Counted from the stretch's first letter, positions 8,405-17,905 are shown. The stretch is DNA of 64,000 nt from an uncultured Anaerolineaceae bacterium (GCA_938020565.1 CALIHP010000043.1:7948-71947), one strand, 5' to 3'. Made by a program: numbers and translations. The notes: generated by a model from the letters alone, not told the origin.

Positions 8405-9211
8405 ATGGGTAAAAAGATTGATTTCCAGGAAACAACCAACGATTTGCTGACGCGAATCGATATTCATAATAAATTCGGCGGTAAGGATATCGACCGCTGG
8501 ATGCTGGATACGCTTGATTTAAAGCCGGGCAGCAGGATTCTGGACGTTGCCTGCGGCGGGGGAAAGCAGTGCGTTTCATTTCATCAGTACCTGCACGGGA
8601 ACTGTGAAATTGTCGGCGGCGATGTCAGCCGCGAGCTCCTCGATCAGGCTGAGGTCGAAAACGCCAAGCTGGGGAATCCTTTTCGGATCGTTCCGCTCGA
8701 CTTCGATCAGCGCTTTGAATTTCCGGATAATGCGTTCGATCTGGTTTCCTGCTGTTTCGCGATTTATTACACGAGCGATATTCATTTTACAGTTCCGGAA
8801 ATGCGTCGCGTCCTGAAACCGGGCGGACGATTGTTCACGACCGGGCCGATGCCTGAGAATAAGCGCGTTTTTTACGATATTATTCGGGAGGCGACCGGGA
8901 AAGAAATTCCGCCGATGCCCGGAAGTTCGCGCTACAGCTCGGAGATTTATGACGAAATCGCGGCGACGTTCGCGAAGGTTGACACGCATATTTTTGAAAA
9001 TCCGCTGACGTTTAAGACGGCCGCTCCGTTCATGGCTTACGCGCGGGCGTCGATGTCCGAGGATCGGCGCTTATGGAAATCGCTGTTTGCAACGCATGCC
9101 GAATTCGAGGACGTGATGTCGAAGATTCATCGCGTCGCGGATAAATATATCGAACGCGACGGTGAAATTGTGATGACGAAGGTCGTCGGCGGATTCGTCG
9201 CGACGAAATAA
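8405..9211 (+). CDS. Class I SAM-dependent methyltransferase
   Basis: 268 residues, Rossmann-type methyltransferase. Motif I is ILDVACGGGKQCVSF, the acidic end of strand 2 is IVGGDVSRELLDQA, and motif IV/post-I regions follow (FDLVSCCFAIYYTSD, MRRVLKPGGRLFTTGPMP). The latter pattern resembles UbiE/Methyltransf_11 enzymes acting on small molecules. The C-terminal helices are not diagnostic. It has its own extended -10 promoter and lies 17 bases before the deacetylase gene, so the pair may be co-transcribed. Substrate unknown. Confidence 0.85.
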   Translation: MGKKIDFQETTNDLLTRIDIHNKFGGKDIDRWMLDTLDLKPGSRILDVACGGGKQCVSFHQYLHGNCEIVGGDVSRELLDQAEVENAKLGNPFRIVPLDFDQRFEFPDNAFDLVSCCFAIYYTSDIHFTVPEMRRVLKPGGRLFTTGPMPENKRVFYDIIREATGKEIPPMPGSSRYSSEIYDEIAATFAKVDTHIFENPLTFKTAAPFMAYARASMSEDRRLWKSLFATHAEFEDVMSKIHRVADKYIERDGEIVMTKVVGGFVATK

Positions 9212-9228
9212 CGGACCGCCGAGGGGCG

Positions 9229-9876
9229 ATGGAAAATATGACTTTTTTTGGGAAGCGCGTCGTTTTTTTAGGCGCGCATCCGGATGATATTGAATTGGGG
9301 TGCGGCGCGCTGCTGGCGCGGATCGCGCCGGTGACCGAGGTCCGCTGCGTGACGTTTTCGGATAATCAGAAAAACCCGCTTCTGACGAACCTGATCGAGG
9401 AGCATTATGCATCGATGGCGGTTCTGGGCGTTCCGAAGGAGAAGGTTACGCTTCTGAATTTTGAGACGCGGCGGTTCCCTGACGCGCGTCAGGAAATTTT
9501 AGAGGCGATGCTGAAAATTCAGCGCGAATTTGATCCGGATATTGTCTTCGTGCATACGAAAGCCGACGTTCATCAGGATCATCATACGATGACGGCGGAG
9601 GCGCTCCGCGCGTTCCGCGGGCGAACGGTTCTCGGTTTCGACGTTATCCGTTCGTCGTATGGGTTTTTTCCGGATTTTCTCGTTACGGTCGACGAGGAGG
9701 ACGTTGAGAAGAAGATTCTGGCGTTAAGTCAGTATCAGACGTATCGGTCGAAGTATTATTTTAATCAGGAGCTGACGCGGTCGACGTTGATTCGGAACGG
9801 CGCGATCGGCGAGCGGCGGTTTGCCGAGGGGTTCGATATTCTCCGGATTGTAGCGTCGTTTGGTCTCCCCTCGTAA
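9229..9876 (+). CDS. LmbE/PIG-L family deacetylase
   Basis: 215 residues. AHPDDIELGCG near the N-terminus supplies the zinc-binding His-Asp pair and catalytic Asp of PIG-L deacetylases; VHQDHHTM holds the third metal ligand. These zinc enzymes remove acetyl groups from N-acetylglucosaminyl compounds such as thiol cofactors, lipids or glycans. The protein is of normal length with no extra domain. GAGGGG precedes ATG 9229. The following GT-C glycosyltransferase gene suggests a role in sugar or glycan modification, an inference from position. Confidence 0.88.
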   Translation: MENMTFFGKRVVFLGAHPDDIELGCGALLARIAPVTEVRCVTFSDNQKNPLLTNLIEEHYASMAVLGVPKEKVTLLNFETRRFPDARQEILEAMLKIQREFDPDIVFVHTKADVHQDHHTMTAEALRAFRGRTVLGFDVIRSSYGFFPDFLVTVDEEDVEKKILALSQYQTYRSKYYFNQELTRSTLIRNGAIGERRFAEGFDILRIVASFGLPS

Positions 9877-9968
9877 GCGTAAGCGGGGCGGAGCAGAATC
9901 AGCAGAGATCGGGGTTGGCCGTCGCGCTGACTCCTTTTTTCGTTCTGAATCTGAAGGAGATGAAGGTC

Positions 9969-11666
9969 ATGGGCACGAGGCGAACGAACGCGTCCAGCGG
10001 ACAGTCCCTTATCTTCGGGGACCGGTTCATTTTGAAGAGTCGGAAACGGTCGGATTTTGTCCTTTGGGCGGGGATCCTGATTTTTTGTGTCTGGATAGCG
10101 GTCGGGCTGAACTTTTTTGACGATTACGGTGGGTTCACCGACGAGCTCGTCGAGGTTCAGACGGCGTCGGTCAACGTTAAGTATATTTTTTCGAAGCTTC
10201 CGGTGTTGGCGGGTGTGCGTTCGTTGAAGCTCCCGATGTATGGGGAGCTTGACGAGCTGCCCGACCTGCTGACATACAAGGATCGGGTTTACGGCGTTAC
10301 GGCGCTGCTGCCGACGGTTTTTATCAACCTGCTTCCGGGCGTGTCGCTAAACCTCGCGCAGTTCCTGAAATTCAGGCGGCTTTATATTTTTCTGACGGTT
10401 GTGTTTGCGGCGGGTTGTTTTTTCGTGTATCTTCGAAGGCGCTGGCAGTGCGGCTGGACGCCGGTTTTCGGGCTGGTCGTCCTGATCCTCTCGCCGCGTT
10501 TTTTCGCGGAAAGTTTCTATAATTCAAAGGATATCGTCTTTTTTGCCTGGTTCCTGATTGCGTTGAGCTGCTGCGGCGCGTACATGGCCGATCGGTCGCG
10601 GCGGGCGATCGGGTTCTTCCTGCCTGCGTTCGCGCTGACCGCGAACGCGCGCTATTTTGGTTTTGGCTTGCTTCCCGCGTTTCTGGCGCTGATCGCGCTG
10701 ACGGAGGCGCGGGCTGGGCGGCCGCTGAAAGAGATTCTGCGGCTGGAGTTCCTGACGCTGGTCGGGTCGGTCGCGTGTTTTTATCTGGTTTCGCCGTATC
10801 TCTGGGAGATGAATCTCGGGTCGATCCTGAGCGGGCTGACGTTTGTTACGAACCTGCCGGGAATCGGCGACGCCGAGCTGTTTTTGGGGACGCTGGCTGC
10901 TCCGCGCGACGTTCCGCTGTACCTGGCGGTTTGGATCGGAATTACGACGCCGGTTTTTTATCTCCTGCTGTTCCTGATCGGCGCGGGCGGCGCGATTTTG
11001 TCTGTGCTTCGGTCAAATGGGCTTCGAAGAGTTTCAGGGAACGTCCTTTTCGACCTGTTTTCGCTCGGGCTGATACTTGTTTATTATGTGTTGATCGTGC
11101 TGTCCAAAGCGACGATTTATCATGGGTGGCGGCACGCGTATTTTCTCTATGCTCCGATGCTCGTGCTGATTGCGAGTGGATTCGATCGGCTGAGTACCGG
11201 GATCAGTCGGGAACCAGCCTGGGCGAAGGCGGGAAGAGGAATCGTCATAGCCGGGTGCTTCCTTTCTTTTGGCTTCACTGCGTTCTGGATCGCCGCGAAC
11301 CATCCGCTGGATTTCGCGTATTTTAACGCGATCGGACGGCCGATTGCCGCTGGATTTTCCCGTGATTCATGGGGCGTCGGGTCCCGTCCCTGTATCGAGT
11401 ATCTGGCGCATGCGACTTCGAAGGAGCAGCTGCAATTTGGCGTCAACGAGGACCTGACGTATGGGGCGTCTGAGTTTACGCTCTGGGCGCTTCCGGAGAG
11501 TGTCTCTTCCCGGTTCAGGGTGGTGTGGAAGACGGAGAATGCGGATGCGTTCTGCTACTCTTATAAAAATTATCCAGGAAACGATTATCAGCGTCCCGGC
11601 TTTCGGTTGGTGAAGACGTTTTTCGTGGATGGTGCCGCGGTTGTGGGTGCGTATGTGCGGGAGTAG
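9969..11666 (+). CDS. GT-C fold membrane glycosyltransferase (PMT/ArnT-like)
   Basis: About 565 residues with 10 or more hydrophobic segments. The first extracytoplasmic loop after TM1 holds DDYGGFTDE, the acidic pair typical of GT-C enzymes that use polyprenyl-phosphate sugars, and ESFYNSKDIVF resembles the conserved loop of GT39-like proteins. The last 100 residues form an external domain. AAGGAG at 9954-9959 supports ATG 9969; ATG 9960 is too close and TTG 9915 would add 18 residues. It probably transfers a sugar to a lipid, glycan or protein outside the membrane. Its spacing from the deacetylase gene permits one operon. Confidence 0.75.
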   Translation: MGTRRTNASSGQSLIFGDRFILKSRKRSDFVLWAGILIFCVWIAVGLNFFDDYGGFTDELVEVQTASVNVKYIFSKLPVLAGVRSLKLPMYGELDELPDLLTYKDRVYGVTALLPTVFINLLPGVSLNLAQFLKFRRLYIFLTVVFAAGCFFVYLRRRWQCGWTPVFGLVVLILSPRFFAESFYNSKDIVFFAWFLIALSCCGAYMADRSRRAIGFFLPAFALTANARYFGFGLLPAFLALIALTEARAGRPLKEILRLEFLTLVGSVACFYLVSPYLWEMNLGSILSGLTFVTNLPGIGDAELFLGTLAAPRDVPLYLAVWIGITTPVFYLLLFLIGAGGAILSVLRSNGLRRVSGNVLFDLFSLGLILVYYVLIVLSKATIYHGWRHAYFLYAPMLVLIASGFDRLSTGISREPAWAKAGRGIVIAGCFLSFGFTAFWIAANHPLDFAYFNAIGRPIAAGFSRDSWGVGSRPCIEYLAHATSKEQLQFGVNEDLTYGASEFTLWALPESVSSRFRVVWKTENADAFCYSYKNYPGNDYQRPGFRLVKTFFVDGAAVVGAYVRE

Positions 11667-11736
11667 TTAAATTTTCGCAACACGCTGCAAATTTTATTTG
11701 CGTTTTGTAATAAGCATTCCATTACATATATCAGGA

Positions 11737-11764
11737 TTGACAGCTGAGGTTGGTTTGATATTAT
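11737..11764 (+). promoter_or_regulatory. Strong promoter of the AT-rich transporter operon
   Basis: Consensus TTGACA (11737-11742), 16-base spacer, TATTAT (11759-11764) preceded by TGA, giving an extended -10. Transcription would begin near 11771, just before a palindromic operator. Confidence 0.75.
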
Positions 11765-11777
11765 ATATCTAGCTTAG

Positions 11778-11791
11778 GTAAAACGTTTTAC
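11778..11791 (+). promoter_or_regulatory. LacI-type operator palindrome
   Basis: GTAAAACGTTTTAC is a perfect 14-base palindrome with a central CG, the usual layout of LacI/GalR-family operators. It begins about seven bases downstream of the predicted transcription start, where a bound repressor would block initiation. No LacI gene lies beside this operon. Confidence 0.7.
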
Positions 11792-11832
11792 TAAACAGAC
11801 TAAATTTTTTAATTTGATAAAAGGGAGGCAGT

Positions 11833-12840
11833 ATGAAGAAGATTTTGAAATACTTTCTATTTTTTGCAGCCATCTGTGTTGTTTTTTTTGAAATCGGCGG
11901 CAGCGTAATTGCTCAATCGAATTCATCAAAATTGCGTATAGCCTTTATTCCTCAGCTTATCGGGATCCCATATTTTACGGCAATGGAGGATGGCGGAATG
12001 AAAGCCGCTGAGGATCTTGATGTTGAGTTTCTCTATACTGGGGCGACGCAGGCAAGTGCGGCTGAGCAGGTAAAAATTTTGGATAGTCTGATTCGACAGG
12101 GGGTCGACGCGATTGCTATTTCAACACTTGATAGCTCGTCAACCAATCCTTATATCGAGAAGGCGCAAGAGGCCGGTATTCATGTTTTTACTTCGGACTC
12201 TGATGCGCCAGACAGCGGTCGAGAATTTTATGTCGCGCAGGCGCTTGATAAGGATTTAGGATATATCTTAGTCGATGAGCTTGCTGCTCAAATTGAAAAT
12301 CAGGGACAGATCGGAATTGTTTCCGGTGAATCTACTGCGACAAATCTGAACACATGGATTGACTATATGAAGGAGCGGATTGCGCAGGAATATCCTGATA
12401 TTGAAATTGTTGACGTCAGATACACCCAGGGTGGAAGCAGCGAGCAGGCTCTGAAACAAGCTCAGGAGCTAATGACAAGGTATCCTGAACTGAAGGGCCT
12501 CATTGCCGTTGCGTCTTCAACCATTCCTGGTGTTGCGCAGGCCGTTCAGCAAGAAGGCCGCGCTGGCGAAATTGCGGTTATTGGTTATGGATCCCCCGCG
12601 ACCGTAAAGCCTTATATGGATGCCGGAGTGATGGCAAAGTCAATCCTTTGGAATGCCTATGAGCTTGGATATCTTACTGTTTGGGCTGGAAAAATGGCTG
12701 TTGAAGGAAAACCATTTGAGGAGGAGAATCATGTTGAAGGCCTTGATCATCCTGTGAAATACTTTGAGGATGAGAAAATCCTTTTGCTTGGTGATCCGCT
12801 CGTTATTACTCCGGATAACGTTAATAATTTTACTTTTTAG
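11833..12840 (+). CDS. LsrB/RbsB-like sugar-binding protein of an ABC importer
   Basis: 335 residues with a cleavable signal peptide (MKKILKYFLFFAAICVVFFE...) and a periplasmic-binding-protein type I fold. LRIAFIPQLIGIPYF at the N-terminus, VFTSDSDAPDS in the middle and LLGDPLVITPDN near the end match the LsrB/RhaS branch of the family. Several AI-2 contacts of true LsrB appear changed (the Lys in PKL is Gln here, and the Asp-Gln pair is not seen), so the ligand is probably another small sugar or sugar derivative. AAAGGGAGG precedes the start. First gene of an AT-rich operon repressed at a palindromic operator. Confidence 0.85.
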   Translation: MKKILKYFLFFAAICVVFFEIGGSVIAQSNSSKLRIAFIPQLIGIPYFTAMEDGGMKAAEDLDVEFLYTGATQASAAEQVKILDSLIRQGVDAIAISTLDSSSTNPYIEKAQEAGIHVFTSDSDAPDSGREFYVAQALDKDLGYILVDELAAQIENQGQIGIVSGESTATNLNTWIDYMKERIAQEYPDIEIVDVRYTQGGSSEQALKQAQELMTRYPELKGLIAVASSTIPGVAQAVQQEGRAGEIAVIGYGSPATVKPYMDAGVMAKSILWNAYELGYLTVWAGKMAVEGKPFEEENHVEGLDHPVKYFEDEKILLLGDPLVITPDNVNNFTF

Positions 12841-12859
12841 CGAACAGTTCCGTCTTTCG

Positions 12860-12897
12860 ATTCCAAACGCCGATCGTATCGGGCCGGCGTTTGGAAT
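12860..12897 (+). promoter_or_regulatory. 13-bp intercistronic stem-loop after binding-protein gene
   Basis: ATTCCAAACGCCG (12860-12872) and CGGCGTTTGGAAT (12885-12897) form a perfect stem with a 12-base loop. There is no T run, so it is more likely an mRNA stabiliser or partial terminator that raises binding-protein output over the downstream transporter genes. Confidence 0.75.
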
Positions 12898-12910
12898 AAA
12901 AAAGGGTATT

Positions 12911-14410
12911 ATGAATATTCCATTGCTGAAACTGGTTTCTATTGAAAAATCTTTTGGTGGAATAAAGGCCTTGAGGAATGTCAGCCTTGATTTGGATCGA
13001 GGCAAAGTTTTATCGATAGTAGGCGAGAATGGCGCTGGCAAGTCGACCTTAATGAAGATTGTTGCAGGCGCAATTCAGCAGGACTCAGGTGAAATCTGGA
13101 TGAATGGCGAAAAAGTTTTTTTTCAATCGCCGCTTGATGCCATGAAAAAAGGTATTTCGATCGTTTTCCAGGAACCTAATATATTCTCTGATCTATCCGT
13201 TCTTGAAAATATTTTTTCTGGAAATGAGCTCGTGAATCGAAGTGGATCGGTTGATTGGAAGAAAATGTATGATTCAGGAGTCAGCGCATTAAGATTGGTT
13301 GGCTTATCTGAGGATGTGCTAAGTCTTTCAATGAGCGAGTTATCCATAGGAAATCAGCAGTTAGTTCTTATTGCCCGAGGAATTTATAAGGATTGCAGCG
13401 TTCTTATATTAGATGAACCGACTTCAATCTTGAGTCATAACGAATCTGAAAAGTTGTTTGAGATTATTGCGAAGCTTAAATCCAGAGGTGTCAGCATTCT
13501 ATATATTAGTCACCGTATTCCCGAAGTTTTAAGAATATCTGACAATATTATTGTGATGAGAGATGGCCAGGTTACTGGAAGCGTGAGTCCTGACCAAGTT
13601 GATGAAACGAAAATTGTGACTGCCATGTCTGGCAGATTGATTGATACAGAAGTTTTTGTTCCTCGTTCATACGAGGAAAAGCCTCCAATTCTCAGGGTTA
13701 AAGATTTGTGTTGCGGCGCCGAGTATCAGGATATTTGTTTTGAGTTGCGCCCGGGAGAGATTTTAGGATTTTACGGTCTTGTTGGGGCCGGCAGGAGCGA
13801 AATCGCGCGTGCTGTTTTTGGATACAAGAAACCTGAAAAAGGGCAGGTTCTTTTGGAGAATGAGGACATAACAGGGCTGCGGATCGCTGAAATCGTTCGG
13901 CGGCATATTTATTACGTTCCTGAAGATCGAGGCGCTCAAGGTTTATTTCAGGGTCATTCCGTCTTGGAAAACATGAGTGCTCCATTTTTAGATAAGATAT
14001 CTGATCGATTCGGCCTTATTTTAAAAAAAGAAGAGCGAAAGATTGTTCACGAAAACATCGAAAAATATTCGATTAAGACGGATTCTTCGGATGCACTTAT
14101 CAATAATTTGAGCGGAGGGAGTCAGCAGAAGGTTCTTTTCTGTCGATGGCTGTTGAATAGGCCGGGAGTCCTGATTTTGGATGAGCCAACTCGCGGTATT
14201 GACGTGATGACGAAGACAGAGATTCATAAATTTATTATGGATTTAGCGATGCAGGAGGTTGCAATTATATTGATATCTTCCGATCTAAAGGAAATTATTG
14301 AATTGTCTGATCGAATCATCGTGTTTCGTAAAGGAAAAATTACGGGAAGCTTTATTCATGTTGCATTTAAAGAAAGAGAGATTCTGGCGGCTGCGCTTGG
14401 TTTAGCGTAG
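12911..14410 (+). CDS. RbsA-type ABC ATPase (two nucleotide-binding domains)
   Basis: 499 residues with two fused ABC domains. Domain 1: Walker A GENGAGKST, signature LSIGNQQ, Walker B LILDEPTS. Domain 2: reduced Walker A GLVGAGRSE, signature LSGGSQQ, Walker B LILDEPTRGID. This asymmetry is normal for RbsA/MglA/LsrA proteins, which energise monosaccharide uptake from the inner membrane face. ATG 12911 follows AAAGGG; an in-frame codon at 12764 would overlap the binding-protein gene and is rejected. An M20 hydrolase gene separates it from the permeases. Confidence 0.92.
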   Translation: MNIPLLKLVSIEKSFGGIKALRNVSLDLDRGKVLSIVGENGAGKSTLMKIVAGAIQQDSGEIWMNGEKVFFQSPLDAMKKGISIVFQEPNIFSDLSVLENIFSGNELVNRSGSVDWKKMYDSGVSALRLVGLSEDVLSLSMSELSIGNQQLVLIARGIYKDCSVLILDEPTSILSHNESEKLFEIIAKLKSRGVSILYISHRIPEVLRISDNIIVMRDGQVTGSVSPDQVDETKIVTAMSGRLIDTEVFVPRSYEEKPPILRVKDLCCGAEYQDICFELRPGEILGFYGLVGAGRSEIARAVFGYKKPEKGQVLLENEDITGLRIAEIVRRHIYYVPEDRGAQGLFQGHSVLENMSAPFLDKISDRFGLILKKEERKIVHENIEKYSIKTDSSDALINNLSGGSQQKVLFCRWLLNRPGVLILDEPTRGIDVMTKTEIHKFIMDLAMQEVAIILISSDLKEIIELSDRIIVFRKGKITGSFIHVAFKEREILAAALGLA

Positions 14411-14455
14411 TTATATTAATATGTTTACAATTATGTTGATTTGTGAAAAGGACGA

Positions 14456-15781
14456 ATGATGGAATCGCACGTTGAACTTGTACATCGATGGATTGAAGAC
14501 CACCCTGATGAAGTTGTTAATTTGCTAACGGATCTGATTCGGGTCCCGAGCGTGACGCCTTATTTTAATGAAGAAAAAATGTATATGCGCGAAGGAGACG
14601 CGCAGCGGGTTCTTGAAAAATATCTAACCCAGATGGGGATGAAAACTGAATTTAGTTATCCTGATCCGATTCGACTCGCGAAGTATGAAGGAAAAGCGGG
14701 CTATTATCCGAATTACACTTTCGAAGATCGCCCTAATTTGTATGGAATTTATAAAGGAACTGGAGGCGGTCGGTCTCTTCTGCTTTCCGGGCATATTGAC
14801 GTTGTTGCACGCGGCGTTGGCTGGACGGTTGATCCGTTCGGCGGGTACAGGAAAGATGGAAAAATATATGGGCGGGGCGCTGTTGATATGAAAGGCGGGA
14901 TTGCCTGTATGACAGTTGCATTTAAAGCGATTCAAGAGTGTCATATTCGGTTAAAAGGCGACGTTCAAATCGGTACGGTTGTAGGCGAGGAGGCTGGCGG
15001 TATGGGGACGTTAGCCTTTGTAGATCATGGATATCGTGCGGATGGATGCCTGATAACAGAGCCGACCCATTTGAATGTCGCGCCGTTATGCAGAGGAATT
15101 TTATGGGGAAAGATTACGATTCCAGGACGAAATGGGCATATCGAATTACCACAGGGGGATTGGCGAACGGGTGGAGCGGTCGACGCGATTGACAAATTGA
15201 CGGTCTTTCTTGACAAGCTGAAGGAATTGAATCGGAAATGGGCGCAGTCGAAACAACATAAGTATTTACCGATACCTTGTCAAATTAATATTGCGCAGAT
15301 AAACGCAGGGGAATTTCCGACGACGTTTGCCAGCTCGGCCGAAGTTATCTTTAACGCACAATATTTACCTGAAGAGAAAGATGATAATGGGTTAGGCGGT
15401 AAGGTCAAGATCGAGATTGAGGACTTTATTAAGGAATTTGCTCAAGCTGACGATTGGCTAAAAGAAAATCCACCTATCGTAACATGGATTGTTGATGCTG
15501 ATTGCGGAGAGACCTTAGACGATCAACCCTTTTTCCATGTTGTTCGTGAATCTGCAGAGAAGACGAATGCCAGGTCACTTGTGGAAGGGATTTGTTGTCA
15601 TACAGATATGGGTTGGTTTTGTAATGTTGGAATACCAACGATAAATTTAGGTCCTGGCGATCCTCGCCTGGCACATCAGGCGAACGAATTTGTTGAGATT
15701 TCGGAATTGGTTCAATGTACAAAGATTATATCGTCGCTTATTTTGGAATGGTGTGAGCCAACTATTCAGCAACAGGATTGA
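14456..15781 (+). CDS. M20 family metallopeptidase/deacylase (ArgE/DapE-like)
   Basis: 441 residues. SGHIDVV gives the first metal His, YGRGAVDMKGG the bridging Asp, VVGEEAGG the catalytic Glu and next ligand, and CHTDMGWF a late His/Asp motif. The dimerisation domain (PGRNGHIELP onward) sits in the usual middle position. Enzymes of this family hydrolyse N-acyl amino acids, dipeptides or related amides in the cytoplasm. It lies between the ATPase and the two permease genes, with AAAAGG before ATG 14456, so it probably processes the imported compound. That suggests an amide-bearing substrate such as an N-acyl or amino-acid-conjugated sugar, an inference from context. Confidence 0.88.
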   Translation: MMESHVELVHRWIEDHPDEVVNLLTDLIRVPSVTPYFNEEKMYMREGDAQRVLEKYLTQMGMKTEFSYPDPIRLAKYEGKAGYYPNYTFEDRPNLYGIYKGTGGGRSLLLSGHIDVVARGVGWTVDPFGGYRKDGKIYGRGAVDMKGGIACMTVAFKAIQECHIRLKGDVQIGTVVGEEAGGMGTLAFVDHGYRADGCLITEPTHLNVAPLCRGILWGKITIPGRNGHIELPQGDWRTGGAVDAIDKLTVFLDKLKELNRKWAQSKQHKYLPIPCQINIAQINAGEFPTTFASSAEVIFNAQYLPEEKDDNGLGGKVKIEIEDFIKEFAQADDWLKENPPIVTWIVDADCGETLDDQPFFHVVRESAEKTNARSLVEGICCHTDMGWFCNVGIPTINLGPGDPRLAHQANEFVEISELVQCTKIISSLILEWCEPTIQQQD

Positions 15782-15799
15782 CTGCAAAAAGGGAATTCA

Positions 15800-16777
15800 A
15801 TGTTCGCGAGATGCATACCTAAACCTGGGAGAAGAGAATATTTCACTTTTTTTCTGCTATTTGTAGAAATAATTGTTTTTGGTTTTATTGCGCCTAATTT
15901 TTTATCGAGTCGAAACCTTTTTCGCGTCATACAGAATTCGGCTGAAATATCTATTATCAGCATTGGTATGACAATCGTCATGTTATTAGGCGGAATCGAT
16001 CTTTCGGTCGGTTCTGTGATGGGTGTTGTCGCTATCGTTGCGGGGTACATGATCCAAGCGGAGGCTCATAGCTTCCTTATTTTATTGGTTGCAATTTTTA
16101 TTGGGGTTGCGCTTGGAATGGTCAATGGCCTGATCATTACGTTTTTTGATATTCCAGATATGATCGTTACGTTGGCGACAATGAATATTTGGCGCGCAGT
16201 GATCTTTATGCTTTTAGGGGGACGATGGCTTACTGGGCTTAATCCAGCTTATAGCTCGGTAATGCGGGCGCGAATATTCGGCGTTCCGATTTTATTAGTG
16301 ATTATATTAGTGATATATTCTATTTCTTATTATATTATGATGTATCGGAGATTTGGCCGTTCGATTTATGCAATCGGAAGCAATCCTGTTGCGGCTTACC
16401 TAAGCGGTGTCAGAATTGCGAATGTCAAAGTAAAGTCCTATGGCCTTGCAGGTGCGCTGGCTGCAATGGCGGCAATGTTGTATATTGCCCGAATGGGTAG
16501 TGTCGAGATGACAATTGGAAACGATACCGCTATCTCCGCAATTGCGGCTGCGACGATAGGTGGAATTGGGATGAGAGGCAGCGGTAGACGGGGCAGTGTC
16601 ATTGGGACGTTGGCAGGCGTATTGTTTATCGCATTCCTCAGAAATGGAATTGTTATCCTTGGAATACCGTCTTTGCTTGAGAACTGTTTTATTGGACTTT
16701 TGATTATTATCTCCGTGTTTTTTGATACGGTACTGTGGCCAATAAGAGATCTTCGAAATAAAGTGAGTCGGAAATGA
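15800..16777 (+). CDS. RbsC/LsrC-like ABC permease
   Basis: 325 residues, mostly hydrophobic, with about nine membrane spans. The family signature GGIDLSVGSVMG lies near residue 65, and the second half contains AATIGGIGMRGSGRRGSVIGT, the permease loop that contacts the ATPase. It forms the transport channel with the following permease. Its stop overlaps the next start by four bases (ATGA), implying coupled translation and a heterodimeric channel. Confidence 0.9.
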   Translation: MFARCIPKPGRREYFTFFLLFVEIIVFGFIAPNFLSSRNLFRVIQNSAEISIISIGMTIVMLLGGIDLSVGSVMGVVAIVAGYMIQAEAHSFLILLVAIFIGVALGMVNGLIITFFDIPDMIVTLATMNIWRAVIFMLLGGRWLTGLNPAYSSVMRARIFGVPILLVIILVIYSISYYIMMYRRFGRSIYAIGSNPVAAYLSGVRIANVKVKSYGLAGALAAMAAMLYIARMGSVEMTIGNDTAISAIAAATIGGIGMRGSGRRGSVIGTLAGVLFIAFLRNGIVILGIPSLLENCFIGLLIIISVFFDTVLWPIRDLRNKVSRK

Positions 16778-17733
16778 GAAAAATTGCTGTTTTTTTTGTG
16801 TCCAGCAGAACGAGGATGCTAATTTTTCTGTTAGCTGTTGAAATTCTCTTGTTATCATTTTTAAGCAGGTATTTTCTAAGTATTCAAAACCTTATCGAGC
16901 TAACCCAGTTTGGCGCAGTTTTGCTGCTTCTTGCGCTTGGCGAGTCGATCGTTATGCTATCGGGACGCGAGGGAATTGACCTTTCCATCGGTGCAATCCT
17001 AAGTTTATCCGGGGTTATATTTGGTCTTTTAATTCGTGCGGGTGCGGGTTTACTGATAGCGTTAGGTTTGACCGTCGCTGTCGGATGTGTTTTCGGATTC
17101 GTAAACGGACTTTTGATTTCAGTTGCTAAGATCCCTTCTTTGATAGCAACACTGGGAACACAATACATTTTTAGTTCCCTTGCTCTGTTTCTGACGGGTG
17201 GAATCCCGATTAGCGGCTTTCCCGAATCGTTTAAATTCCTCTCTTTAAAAAGTACTTTCGGAATACCCAATCAAATTTTATTTGTCGCGTTTCCAGTCTC
17301 TGCTGCGATTCTTGTTCTGATGTATATGACGAAATTTGGGCGGCAGGTATACCTCTTGGGAACGAACCCGGAAGCTGCAAAATTCGCTGTTATAGATGAA
17401 AAGAAAATAAAAATAGAGATTTATATGATCGCTGGTCTTTTGGCGTCGTTTGGCGCAATTATCAATAATTCCTGGATCATGACTGCGAGGGCTGACGCCG
17501 GAACCGGACTTGAGCTTCAGGCAATTACGGTGGCTTGTTTAGGCGGTATCGCGGTAGAAGGTGGAAAGGGTAGTTTGGGCGCTGTAATTGTAGGCGTATT
17601 GGTGCTGACGATTCTGAATTCAGGGCTGCAAATTGCTAATGTTAATTCTGTTTGGCAATTAGCTGTGTTAGGAATCGTTTTGCTGGCGGCGGTTGTCTTT
17701 AATCAGGCCGTGCGAAAATTTTTAAAAATATAA
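16774..17733 (+). CDS. RbsC/LsrD-like ABC permease
   Basis: 319 residues, eight to ten membrane spans. GREGIDLSIGAIL corresponds to the GGIDLS signature with one substitution, and AVACLGG-like sequence (ITVACLGGIAVEGGKGSLGAV) supplies the ATPase-contact loop. Last gene of the AT-rich operon; a bidirectional terminator follows about 100 bases downstream. Together with the preceding gene it makes the second half of the importer channel. Confidence 0.9.
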   Translation: MRKIAVFFVSSRTRMLIFLLAVEILLLSFLSRYFLSIQNLIELTQFGAVLLLLALGESIVMLSGREGIDLSIGAILSLSGVIFGLLIRAGAGLLIALGLTVAVGCVFGFVNGLLISVAKIPSLIATLGTQYIFSSLALFLTGGIPISGFPESFKFLSLKSTFGIPNQILFVAFPVSAAILVLMYMTKFGRQVYLLGTNPEAAKFAVIDEKKIKIEIYMIAGLLASFGAIINNSWIMTARADAGTGLELQAITVACLGGIAVEGGKGSLGAVIVGVLVLTILNSGLQIANVNSVWQLAVLGIVLLAAVVFNQAVRKFLKI

Positions 17734-17837
17734 AGCAAAGAATCAGTCAAAACCGCACGAATTTTTAAGGCGCTGCGTAATTTTCTCGATAAACCGGATC
17801 TGGGAATATGACCCTCAAGATTGGTTAATAAATAATT

Positions 17838-17888
17838 AAAAATCGGAGCTGAAGACGAATTTTGCATCGGCACTCAGTTCCGATTTTT
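17838..17888. terminator. Bidirectional terminator between convergent genes
   Basis: AAAAATCGGA (17838-17847) pairs with TCCGATTTTT (17879-17888), with an inner CTGA/TCAG extension. T and A runs flank both sides, so it can stop the transporter operon and the LysM gene. Confidence 0.8.
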
Positions 17889-17905
17889 CTTCACATTGCG
17901 TTCTC

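Noticed and set aside
11833..12840. Calling the binding protein LsrB (AI-2 receptor)
   Set aside because: The general pattern fits LsrB, but the Lys of PKL and the Asp-Gln pair seen in true LsrB are not matched, and no lsrK or lsrF/G is near.
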